NCBI RefSeq assembly: GCF_020782235.1 | Contig: NZ_JAJGNO010000011.1 | Coordinates: 1 to 64,000, forward strand | DNA from: Sphingobium naphthae | GTDB taxonomy: Bacteria; Pseudomonadota; Alphaproteobacteria; Sphingomonadales; Sphingomonadaceae | DNA: 64,000 nt | Direction: 5' to 3' | Shown: positions 47,170-55,042 of the stretch, piece by piece | How the letters are laid out: each line of letters begins with the position of its first letter | How positions within the stretch are numbered: position 1 is the stretch's first letter | Position numbers and translations under genes: made by a program | Notes under the pieces: model-generated | Told to the model about the DNA's origin: nothing | The model's database searches: none | What the model saw: only the letters and a program-made list of their open reading frames with translations

Positions 47170-48690
47170 ATGAGCCGCCGCGACGTGGCGCTGGGCCTGA
47201 TCGCCGGGGGCCTCGCCACCCTGCCTTTCCCAGCCCATGCCGCGCGCCGCTTCGACGTGCGCGACCATGGCGCGCGCGGCGATGGCCGGGCGATCGACAG
47301 CAACGCGATCAACGCCGCGATCCTCGCCGCCTCGGCCGCCGGCGGCGGCACCGTCCTGCTGCCGCGCGGCCGCTATCTCTGCTTCTCCCTGCGCCTCAAA
47401 AGCCGGGTGACGCTGCTGCTGGGCGAAGGCGCGGTGATCGAGGCCGCCGATCCCGCCCGCCATCCCGGCCGCTACGACCTGCCCGAAGCGGGGATTGACC
47501 AGCTCTATCAGGATTTCGGCCACAGCCACTGGCACAACAGCCTGATCTGGGGCGAGGATGTGGAGGAAGTGGCGATCCTGGGCCCCGGCATGATCCATGG
47601 CGTCGGCCTCACGCGCGATGGCCCCGGCGCGCGCTGGCGCAAACAGACGGGCGAACGACCGCTGTCGATGCAGGGCATGACCGACGCGCAGATCGCCCAG
47701 CTGGAACCCGACGCGGCCAAGATGCGCGGCCTTGGCAACAAGGCGATCGCGCTCAAAAACGGTCTCGACATCCGCTTGTCGGGCTTCACCCTGTGGAAGG
47801 GCGGCCATTTCGCCATCCTCGCCACCGGCACGCAGCGCCTGACGATCGACGGGCTCAGCATCGACACCGATCGCGACGGCATCGACCTCGATTGCGTGCG
47901 TGACGTGCGGGTCGAACGCTGCCGGGTCAATTCGCCCAATGACGACGCCATCGTGGTCAAGAGCAGCCATGCGCTCGGCCGCGCCATTGCGGCGGAAAAT
48001 ATCCTGATCCGCGACTGCGACGTGTCCGGCTATGACATGGGATCGATGCTCGACGGCACCTGTCGCAAGACGCAGCAGTTCGCGCCCGACCAGGACCGCG
48101 TCACCGGCCGGATCAAGCTCGGCACCGAAAGCAATGGCGGCTATCGCAATGTGCGGATCGAGGATTGCCGCTTCACGCACTGCCGGGGCCTCGCGCTCGA
48201 AACGGTGGACGGCGGGGTGATGGAGCATGTCGTCGCGCGGCGGCTCACCCTGCGCGACGTGACCACCGCGCCCCTCTTCCTGCGCCTGGGCGATCGGCGG
48301 CGTGGGCCCGAAGGCACCGGCATCGGCGCGATCCGCGACATCGAAATCAGCGAAGTGGACGCGCGCGGCATCGACCATCGCTTCCCCGCCGCGCTGGCGG
48401 GCCTGCCCGGCCATCCCCTGCGCGACATCGTGCTGCGCGACGTGCATCTTGTCTATGCCGGCGGCGGCACGGCGGCGGACGCGCGGCGGCGGCCGGCGGA
48501 ACTGGCGGACGCCTATCCCGAACCCAGCATGTTCGGTGTGCTGCCCAGCTGGGCACTGTGGGCGCGGCATGTCGACGGGCTGACGCTCGATCGCTTCACT
48601 GCTGAAACCCGGACGCCCGACGCGCGCCCGGCTTTCGCCTTCGATGATGTCGCCCATCTCCGCATGCGCGACACGCCTTTGGCCGATTGA
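47170..48690 (+). CDS. GH28 family glycoside hydrolase (polygalacturonase/rhamnogalacturonase-like)
   Basis: This parallel beta-helix enzyme hydrolyses galacturonic acid linkages in pectin. It has a twin-arginine-like signal (MSRRDVALGLIAGGLATLPF). Then come the typical N-terminal word FDVRDHGARGDGRAIDSNAI, GGGTVLLPRGRYL and the active-site region (SIDTDRDGIDLDCVRDVRVE, then NSPNDDAIVVKSS) carrying the Asp residues. The usual GHG segment with a catalytic His is not seen before the IKLGTESNGGYRNV segment; GRI stands there instead. It has 506 residues. Of three in-frame starts, the Met at 47170 has GAGGG eight bases upstream. Confidence 0.88.
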   Translation: MSRRDVALGLIAGGLATLPFPAHAARRFDVRDHGARGDGRAIDSNAINAAILAASAAGGGTVLLPRGRYLCFSLRLKSRVTLLLGEGAVIEAADPARHPGRYDLPEAGIDQLYQDFGHSHWHNSLIWGEDVEEVAILGPGMIHGVGLTRDGPGARWRKQTGERPLSMQGMTDAQIAQLEPDAAKMRGLGNKAIALKNGLDIRLSGFTLWKGGHFAILATGTQRLTIDGLSIDTDRDGIDLDCVRDVRVERCRVNSPNDDAIVVKSSHALGRAIAAENILIRDCDVSGYDMGSMLDGTCRKTQQFAPDQDRVTGRIKLGTESNGGYRNVRIEDCRFTHCRGLALETVDGGVMEHVVARRLTLRDVTTAPLFLRLGDRRRGPEGTGIGAIRDIEISEVDARGIDHRFPAALAGLPGHPLRDIVLRDVHLVYAGGGTAADARRRPAELADAYPEPSMFGVLPSWALWARHVDGLTLDRFTAETRTPDARPAFAFDDVAHLRMRDTPLAD

Positions 48691-48692
48691 CT

Positions 48693-48742
48693 AATATATG
48701 GGACGTTGCTACCAAATATCGGTCTAAGGTTCCATAATATGG
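48693..48742. promoter_or_regulatory. rhaM promoter region with AATATATGGGACG and CCATAATATGG
   Basis: AATATATGGGACG (48693-48705) resembles the two sites before the iclR-type gene, GCTACCAAATATC follows, and CCATA-A-TATGG (48732-48742) is a perfect 11-base palindrome 17 bases before the rhaM start. The set matches the CE12 leader in word and order, which argues for a common regulator. Confidence 0.6.
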
Positions 48743-48759
48743 TTTGATGAGGGGAAGCC

Positions 48760-49074
48760 ATGACGATCCACGCCTTCAAGATGCAGCTCAAGCCCGGCGT
48801 GGTCGACGAATATCGCCGGCGCCATGACGAGATATGGCCGGAGCTGTCGGCTTTGCTGTCCGATTCGGGAATTTACGACTATTCGATCTTCCTGGACGAA
48901 GACACGCTCAGCCTCTTCGCCGTGCTGAAGCTGCGCGCCGACAACAGCCGCGACGCCCTGCCCGATCATCCGGTGATGAAGCGCTGGTGGGACTATATGG
49001 CGCCGCTGATGGACGTGCAGCCCGGCAACCAGCCCCGCGAATGGCCGCTTCCGCTGCTGTTCCACATGGACTGA
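48760..49074 (+). CDS. rhaM: L-rhamnose mutarotase
   Basis: This small cytoplasmic enzyme interconverts alpha- and beta-L-rhamnose. The ferredoxin-like fold is clear from MQLKPGVVDEYRRRHDEIWP, SGIYDYSIFLDEDTLSLFAV and HPVMKRWWDYMAPLMDVQP. At 104 residues it is full length, with GAGGGGAAGCC before the ATG. It opens the second part of the pectin operon, behind its own predicted operator, and is followed 11 bases later by the GH35 gene. Its presence marks L-rhamnose as a product of the pathway. Confidence 0.94.
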   Translation: MTIHAFKMQLKPGVVDEYRRRHDEIWPELSALLSDSGIYDYSIFLDEDTLSLFAVLKLRADNSRDALPDHPVMKRWWDYMAPLMDVQPGNQPREWPLPLLFHMD

Positions 49075-49085
49075 CGGCAGGCCCC

Positions 49086-52000
49086 ATGCGCACCCTGATC
49101 GCCGCCCTGCTGCTGGGCTCGTCGCTCGCCGCCGCCCTGCCCGCGCTCGCGCAGGAGGCGCGACCCACCGCCAATCTCTCCGCCCCGGTCAAGACCTTCG
49201 GCCGCGTCTCCTATGATGCGCGCTCGCTGATGATCGATGGCAAGCGGACCATCATCTGGGGCGGCGAATTCCACCCCTTCCGCCTGCCCTCCCCCGACCT
49301 GTGGCGCGACATCCTCCAGAAGATGAAGGCCAGCGGCTTCAACACCGTCGCCTTGTATTTCGACTGGGGCTATCACAGCCCGAAACAGGGCGTCTACGAC
49401 TTCACCGGCATCCGCGATCTCGACCGGCTGCTGACGATGGCGGAGGAGGAGGGGCTCTACGTCATCACGCGCGCTGGCCCTTATGTGAATGCGGAACTGA
49501 CGCGCGGCGGCTTTCCCGGCTGGCTGGTCAACCAGCGCGCCCGCGCCCGCACCGACGATCCCGACTATCTCAGGGCCGCCGATGAGTGGCTCAGCCATAT
49601 CAACGCCATCATCGCCCGGCATCAGATCAACGCCGATCCCGGGCGCGAACATGGCGTCATCCTGCACCAGATCGAAAATGAGCTGGCGCTGACCACCCCG
49701 GCGCAGCGGCGCTACATGGACCATCTCTATGCCAAGGCGCGCGCCGACGGCATCACCGTGCCGATCTTCCACAATGACCAGGGCCGCAACGGCTATTGGA
49801 CGCCGGAAAGCAGTTCGGTGGACAAGGTCGTTACCGGCCCCAACGACATGTATGCATTCGACGGCTATCCCGGCGGCACCTGCACGGTGGAGGGGGAGCC
49901 GACGCGCGGGTCGGCCGCGCCCGATTGGGGCTATTATGGTCCCGGCGGCGCAAAGGGCGGCGCCTCCGCCTCGCCCGATACGCCCGGCTTCCTTGCCGAA
50001 TTTGGCGGCGGCTGGTTCGACTATTGGGGGTCGAACGGCGGCTATGACTGCAACGCCATCCAGCGCGGCAAGCGGTTCCAGCGCGTCTTCTACGGCACCA
50101 ACCTCGCCAACGGCATCGGCATCCAGAGCTTCTACATGACCTATGGCGGCACCAGCTGGGGCTGGCTGCCCGCCCCGGTGGTGTTCACCAGCTACGACTA
50201 TGGCGCCGCCATTTCCGAACCGCGCGCGCTGCGCGACAAGGCGCAGGAGATGAAGCAGCTGGGCGGGCTGATCGCCTCGGTCCCCGACCTGGCCGGCATG
50301 GTCCCGGCCGGCGCCGTCCGGATCAGCGATCCCGACATCCAGATCTATCATAACAAGAGCCCGGAAACCGACGCCCGGTTCCTGATGGTGACACACAAAC
50401 CGTCCAACGGCCAGACCCGCGACAGTTTCAGCTTCACCGCCGACCTGCCCGATGGCCGCTACACCGTGCCGATGCAGTTGAACGGCTTCGACGCCAAATG
50501 GCTGATCGCCGGCACGAACCTCGGCGGCCAGCGGCTCGTCTATTCCACATCCGAACTCCAATCGGCCCAGACCCTGGGCGACTCCGACCTCATCCTCCTC
50601 TACGGCCGCGCCGGCAAACCGGGCGAAACCGTCCTGCGCTACGCCTCCGCGCCCACAGTGACGCTGGTGGAAGGCCAGGCGACCAGCGCTTTCGATGCGG
50701 CGAGCGGCGACCTCAAGATCGGCTACACGCATCGGGGCCGTGTGGTGCTGCGGATCGAGGGCGGCGGCCGCCCGCCGCTCACCCTCATCCTCGCCGACGA
50801 AGCCGAAGGCGCGCAATATTGGCGCCGCGACGGGCTGCTGGTGCGCGGCCCGGCCATGCTGCGCGATGCTACCATCCGCGGCGGCACGCTCGCCCTCACG
50901 GGCGACACCGCGCAGGAGAGCCCGCTCGAAATCTGGGCGTCCCCCGCGGTGCGCGCCGTCACATGGAATGGCTCCCGGGTCGCGACCGCCGCCACGCCGG
51001 CCGGCAGCATCGCCGCCACGCGCCCGCTCGCCGGCCCCGCCGCCATTGCCCTGCCCGCGCTGACCGACTGGCGCATGGCCAAGGGCTCGCCCGAAGCCGA
51101 TCCCGCCTTTGACGACAGCGGCTGGCAGGCGATCGACCGCCGCGCCTATGCCAGCATCACCGCCCGCCCCGATGGCCAGCCCAACATGCTGATGGACGCC
51201 TATGGCTTCCATGAAGGCGATGTCTGGTATCGCGGCCGCTTCACCGGCACGCCCGACGCGCGGGCGCTCTCGCTCTATTTCGGCGCGGGCGGATCGGGCC
51301 TTGTCCAGGCGTGGATCGACGGCCAATTCCTGGGCGAAGCGGAAACGCCCCATGGCCTCCCCCGCCCGATCACCACCGGCACCGCGCGCTTCGCCCTGCC
51401 CGCCGCCGCCCAGTCGGGCGAGCATGTCCTCTCCGTCATGGTCCGCAACAACGGCCATAACTGGGATCTCGACGCCGATGATTTCCACAAGGAAGCGCGC
51501 GGCCTCATCTCCGCCTCACTGGAAGGCGGCCCGTCCGGCCGCAGCTTCGCCGTGCCGATCGCCTGGAAGATCCAGGGGCGCAAGGGCGGCGAGACGCTGG
51601 CCGACCCGGTGCGCGGCGTCGCCAATAATGGCGGCCTCTATGGCGAGCGCATGGGCTGGCACCTGCCGGGCTTCGATGACGGAGCCTGGACCAAAGCCAG
51701 CGTCCCCGCGTCCCAGACGACGCCGGGCACCAGCTGGTATCGCACCGCCTTCACGCTCGACGTGCCCAGGGGGCAGGACGCGACCATCGGCCTCGGCTTC
51801 GGCGACATGGAAACGCCTCGCTCACAAGGGCGCTACCGCGTGCTCATCTTCGTCAATGGCTGGAATATGGGCCAGTTCGTCGCCCATGTCGGCCCGCAGC
51901 GCATCTTCCCCATCCCCGAAGGCATCCTGAACCACCGGGGCGAAAACCATGTCGCGCTCGCCGTCACGACCGACGGCCAGCCCGGCGACGCGCTCGAAGC

Positions 52001-52097
52001 CGTGCGCCTCGTCACCCTTCGCAATGTCAAAGGCGGTCTGCCGGTGCAGATGGTAGCCGCGCCCTCTGCACCTTCAGACCTCAAGGAGATCCAATAA
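49086..52097 (+). CDS. GH35 beta-galactosidase, exported
   Basis: This 1003-residue enzyme removes beta-linked galactose, such as the side chains of rhamnogalacturonan I. It has a signal peptide (MRTLIAALLLGSSLAAALPALA). The GH35 barrel includes TIIWGGEFHPFRLPSPDLWR and GLYVITRAGPYVNAELTRGG, then HQIENEL with acid/base Glu near residue 199, and GFLAEFGGGW with nucleophile Glu near 305. Long C-terminal beta domains follow, including two jelly-roll-like lectin domains ending near VNGWNMGQFVAHVGPQRIFP. It lies 11 bases after rhaM, and its stop abuts the GTG start of GH105. Confidence 0.93.
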   Translation: MRTLIAALLLGSSLAAALPALAQEARPTANLSAPVKTFGRVSYDARSLMIDGKRTIIWGGEFHPFRLPSPDLWRDILQKMKASGFNTVALYFDWGYHSPKQGVYDFTGIRDLDRLLTMAEEEGLYVITRAGPYVNAELTRGGFPGWLVNQRARARTDDPDYLRAADEWLSHINAIIARHQINADPGREHGVILHQIENELALTTPAQRRYMDHLYAKARADGITVPIFHNDQGRNGYWTPESSSVDKVVTGPNDMYAFDGYPGGTCTVEGEPTRGSAAPDWGYYGPGGAKGGASASPDTPGFLAEFGGGWFDYWGSNGGYDCNAIQRGKRFQRVFYGTNLANGIGIQSFYMTYGGTSWGWLPAPVVFTSYDYGAAISEPRALRDKAQEMKQLGGLIASVPDLAGMVPAGAVRISDPDIQIYHNKSPETDARFLMVTHKPSNGQTRDSFSFTADLPDGRYTVPMQLNGFDAKWLIAGTNLGGQRLVYSTSELQSAQTLGDSDLILLYGRAGKPGETVLRYASAPTVTLVEGQATSAFDAASGDLKIGYTHRGRVVLRIEGGGRPPLTLILADEAEGAQYWRRDGLLVRGPAMLRDATIRGGTLALTGDTAQESPLEIWASPAVRAVTWNGSRVATAATPAGSIAATRPLAGPAAIALPALTDWRMAKGSPEADPAFDDSGWQAIDRRAYASITARPDGQPNMLMDAYGFHEGDVWYRGRFTGTPDARALSLYFGAGGSGLVQAWIDGQFLGEAETPHGLPRPITTGTARFALPAAAQSGEHVLSVMVRNNGHNWDLDADDFHKEARGLISASLEGGPSGRSFAVPIAWKIQGRKGGETLADPVRGVANNGGLYGERMGWHLPGFDDGAWTKASVPASQTTPGTSWYRTAFTLDVPRGQDATIGLGFGDMETPRSQGRYRVLIFVNGWNMGQFVAHVGPQRIFPIPEGILNHRGENHVALAVTTDGQPGDALEAVRLVTLRNVKGGLPVQMVAAPSAPSDLKEIQ

Positions 52098-53213
52098 GTG
52101 GCCGCTCTCAATCATGATGTCCCGCGCAGCCAGGTCGTCGACGCCATCGACCGGCTGATGGACAATCTCGTCAATATCAAGGACGAGACGGGCGAGTTCC
52201 TGCTCCATCTGGACGATGGGCGCATCATCGACACCAAGGGCTGGGCCGGCTGGGAATGGACCCATGGCGTCGGCCTGTTCGGCATGTGGCGCTATTATGA
52301 GCAGACCGGCGACAGCAAGGCGCTCGCGATCATCAAGCAATGGTTCGAGGATCGCTTCGCCGAAGGCACGCCGACCAAGAATATCAACACGATGGCGCCC
52401 TTCATCACGCTCGCTTACCTGTATGAGCATGAGCCCGACCCGCGCTACATCCCCTATCTCGACACCTGGGCCGAATGGCTGATGGCCCCCGATGGCCTGC
52501 CCAAGACCGAAGAGGGCGGGTTTCAGCACATCGTCTATAATGACGAAAATCCTGGCGAAATGTGGGACGACACGCTGATGATGTCGGTGCTGCCGCTGGC
52601 CAAGATCGGCCTGCTGCTGGGTCGCCCCCATTATATCGAGGAAGCCAAGCGGCAATTCCTGGTCCATATCAAATATCTGTTCGATACGAAGACGGGCCTG
52701 TGGTTCCACGGCTGGGATTTCAATGGCCGCCACAATTTCGCGCGGGCGCTGTGGGCGCGCGGCAATTGCTGGGTGACGATCGCCATCCCGGAGATCATCG
52801 AGATACTGGACCTCAAGGACGGCGACTTCTTCCGCACCTTCCTCATCGACACGCTCGCCGCGCAGGTTAAGACGCTTGAGCAGACGCAGGACGCCGAAAC
52901 GGGCCTGTGGCACACGCTGATCGTCGATCCGACCAGCTATCTGGAGGCGTCGGCCACCGCCGGCTTTGCCTATGGCATCCTGAAAGCCGTGCGAAAGGGC
53001 TATCTGCCCCGCCATTATGAGGAGATCGGCATCAAGGCGGTGCGCGGGGTGCTCGCCAATATCGACGAGACCGGCGAATTGCAGCAGGTCAGCTTCGGCA
53101 CCGCGATGGGCGACACCCAGCAATTCTACAAGGACATCGCGCTCACCTCCATGCCCTATGGCCAGAGCCTCGCCATCTGCGCGCTGGGCGAATTTCTGCG
53201 CACCTATATCTGA
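52098..53213 (+). CDS. GH105 unsaturated rhamnogalacturonyl hydrolase
   Basis: This enzyme cleaves the unsaturated galacturonyl residue from oligosaccharides made by pectate or rhamnogalacturonan lyases. The (alpha/alpha)6 barrel features are KGWAGWEWTHGVGLFGMW and the active-site segment GEMWDDTLMMSVLPLAKIG, with paired Asp near residues 157-158 (the second matches the general acid of YteR). GLWFHGWDFNGRHNFARALW and LEASATAGFAYGILKAV are also typical. No signal peptide is present, so it acts in the cytoplasm. The GTG start lies directly after the GH35 stop, with AAGGAG nine bases upstream. Confidence 0.93.
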   Translation: MAALNHDVPRSQVVDAIDRLMDNLVNIKDETGEFLLHLDDGRIIDTKGWAGWEWTHGVGLFGMWRYYEQTGDSKALAIIKQWFEDRFAEGTPTKNINTMAPFITLAYLYEHEPDPRYIPYLDTWAEWLMAPDGLPKTEEGGFQHIVYNDENPGEMWDDTLMMSVLPLAKIGLLLGRPHYIEEAKRQFLVHIKYLFDTKTGLWFHGWDFNGRHNFARALWARGNCWVTIAIPEIIEILDLKDGDFFRTFLIDTLAAQVKTLEQTQDAETGLWHTLIVDPTSYLEASATAGFAYGILKAVRKGYLPRHYEEIGIKAVRGVLANIDETGELQQVSFGTAMGDTQQFYKDIALTSMPYGQSLAICALGEFLRTYI

Positions 53214-53239
53214 CGCGGCGAGCGGAGGACGAAAGGGAG

Positions 53240-53386
53240 ATGGAAGGACCGTTCGACCGCCGCTTTCTGCGGAAGGGCGCCGCCGGCATATCGATGCTGG
53301 CGGCGCTTCCCCTTCGCAGGCGACCGTGCGCAGGGCGGAACGCCCCGCCCGCTTCTGACTTGCAGATGTCTCACATTCTATTATAG
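53240..53386 (+). pseudogene. Truncated Tat-signal N-terminus of an exported protein
   Basis: A 48-codon frame behind a good GAAAGGGAG box reads MEGPFDRRFLRKGAAGISML-AALPLRR, a twin-arginine signal, but then ends in CAGRNAPPASDLQMSHILL without a mature protein. It looks like the start of a deleted secreted hydrolase between the GH105 and MFS genes. A recently shortened real peptide is possible. Confidence 0.5.
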
Positions 53387-53390
53387 CTGT

Positions 53391-53401
53391 TCACATTGTG
53401 G
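53391..53401. promoter_or_regulatory. TCACATTGTGG palindrome upstream of the MFS gene
   Basis: CACATTGTG is a 9-base palindrome about 100 bases before the MFS start. It repeats the word in the TonB receptor leader, and CTCACATTCTATTATAG just upstream may hold a further half-site. The predicted regulator is the LacI-type protein further downstream; this is inference. Confidence 0.45.
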
Positions 53402-53497
53402 CACGCAGTGAGTCCGCTGTGCGCTTGCCCCGTCCGGCGGCCAGAACAAAGCCCAACGCTGCCGCGGGGACGGAACAGACCAGGCGGAGGATGCCCA

Positions 53498-55021
53498 TTG
53501 CCAGACCCTACCCCGATCGCCGCTCGTCCGGTCCGCCTGCATAATTACCTCGCCTATGGCTCCAACGACGTGCTTGGCGCGGGATCGATGGCGGTCATCT
53601 CGGGCTGGGTGCTGATCTTCTACACCCAGTTTTGCGGCCTTTCCGCCGGCCAGGCGGCGACGATCTTCGCGGTGGCGCGCATCCTCGACGCCTTCGCCTC
53701 GCCGATGATCGGCTATATCTCCGACCATTTCGGCGGCACCTGGCTTGGCCAGCGCTTCGGCCGCCGCCGCTTCTTCATCCTCGCCGCCATCCCCCTGCTC
53801 CCCAGCTTCGCGCTGATGTGGCTGCCGGGGCAGGGTTTCTGGTATTATCTCGTCAGCTATGTGCTGTTCGAACTCGTCTATGCGATGGAGATCATCCCGT
53901 TCGAAACGCTCGCCGCCGAAATGTCGAGCGACTATCGGACCAAGGCGAAATTCGCCGGATCGCGCATCCTCTTCGGCCAGGCCTCGGCGATCCTCGCCGG
54001 CTTCCTGCCGCTCTGGCTGATCGAGGCGCTGGGCCGCGACAGCGCCGACACCTTCTTCTACATGGGCGTCATCTTCGCCATCCTGTTCATGGCGACCGCC
54101 GGTCTGCTCTACGCCTTCAGTTGGGAACGGCACCTGCCCACAGGCGCCGCCGCCCAGGTGGCGCGGCATCGCGCCGGAGGACCGGGCCAGGCGCTCAAGG
54201 CGCTCTACCGCAACCTCTTCTCGACCATGCGCATCCGCGCCTTCCGCCTGCATCTGGGCATGTATCTGGGCGGCTATATCAGCCAGGATATTTTCAACGC
54301 GGCCTTCACCTTCTTCGTGATCTTCGCGCTCGCCGGGTCGACCGCCATCGCCTCGGGCCTGCTCGGCACCATGTATATCGTCCAGTTCGTGGCGGTGATC
54401 ATCGCCATCAACCTGGCGCTGCGCGCGTCGCCCTCGCGCGCCTATCAGGTCGCGGCCGCCGACTTCGCCGTGGGCGTGCTGGCGCTCGTCGCCCTGTGGC
54501 TGCTGGGCGTGCCGGCGACCTCGCCCTGGATCTGGCTGCCGATCATCCTGGCGGGTCTGGGCCGCGGCGCGCTCAACTATATCCCCTGGGCCACCTACAA
54601 TTACATGGCCGACGTCGACGAGATCGTGACCGGCCAGCGGCGCGAAGGCAGCTTCGCGGGCGTCATGACCTTCGTGCGCAAGGCGACGCAGGCCGCCGCC
54701 GTCGCGGGCGTGGGCTTCATCATGCAGGCGGGCGGCTTCGTGTCGGGCGCGCAGGTGCAAAGCGACCAGGCGATCCTCACCATGGCGCTGCTGCTCGGCA
54801 TCGGCACGGTCGGCTGCCTCGCGGCGGGCATCTATGTCTCGACCCGCTTTCGCCTGAGCCCAGCCACCCACGACATATTGATGCGCGAGATCGAGCATCT
54901 GCGCAGCGGCGCGCGCACGCCTACTTCGCCCGGCGCGGGCGCTGTGGTGGAGGATCTGTCGGGCTGGCGCTACGAGCAGCTCTGGGGCAATAATCCGGTG
55001 GCGGGCGCCGCCGCGAAATAG
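53498..55021 (+). CDS. MFS sugar/glycoside transporter (GPH type)
   Basis: This inner-membrane symporter of the glycoside-pentoside-hexuronide group has about 12 membrane segments in 507 residues. Typical pieces are LAYGSNDVLGAGSMAVISGW, VARILDAFASPMIGYISDHF and GRRRFFILAAIPLLPSFALM, with LPFxxLxxEMSSDY-type text in helix 4 (IIPFETLAAEMSSDYRTKAK). The start is an unusual TTG at 53498, supported by GGAGG seven bases upstream and by loss of family similarity before it. It probably imports galacturonate-rhamnose disaccharides or unsaturated products for the cytoplasmic GH105 enzyme. Confidence 0.88.
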   Translation: MPDPTPIAARPVRLHNYLAYGSNDVLGAGSMAVISGWVLIFYTQFCGLSAGQAATIFAVARILDAFASPMIGYISDHFGGTWLGQRFGRRRFFILAAIPLLPSFALMWLPGQGFWYYLVSYVLFELVYAMEIIPFETLAAEMSSDYRTKAKFAGSRILFGQASAILAGFLPLWLIEALGRDSADTFFYMGVIFAILFMATAGLLYAFSWERHLPTGAAAQVARHRAGGPGQALKALYRNLFSTMRIRAFRLHLGMYLGGYISQDIFNAAFTFFVIFALAGSTAIASGLLGTMYIVQFVAVIIAINLALRASPSRAYQVAAADFAVGVLALVALWLLGVPATSPWIWLPIILAGLGRGALNYIPWATYNYMADVDEIVTGQRREGSFAGVMTFVRKATQAAAVAGVGFIMQAGGFVSGAQVQSDQAILTMALLLGIGTVGCLAAGIYVSTRFRLSPATHDILMREIEHLRSGARTPTSPGAGAVVEDLSGWRYEQLWGNNPVAGAAAK

Positions 55022-55042
55022 ACACAAAGGGAGAAGAGACGG

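Noticed and set aside
48993..51488. An 831-codon minus-strand open frame over GH35
   Set aside because: Complement of a clear GH35 gene with its catalytic Glu residues; no domain visible in the shadow.
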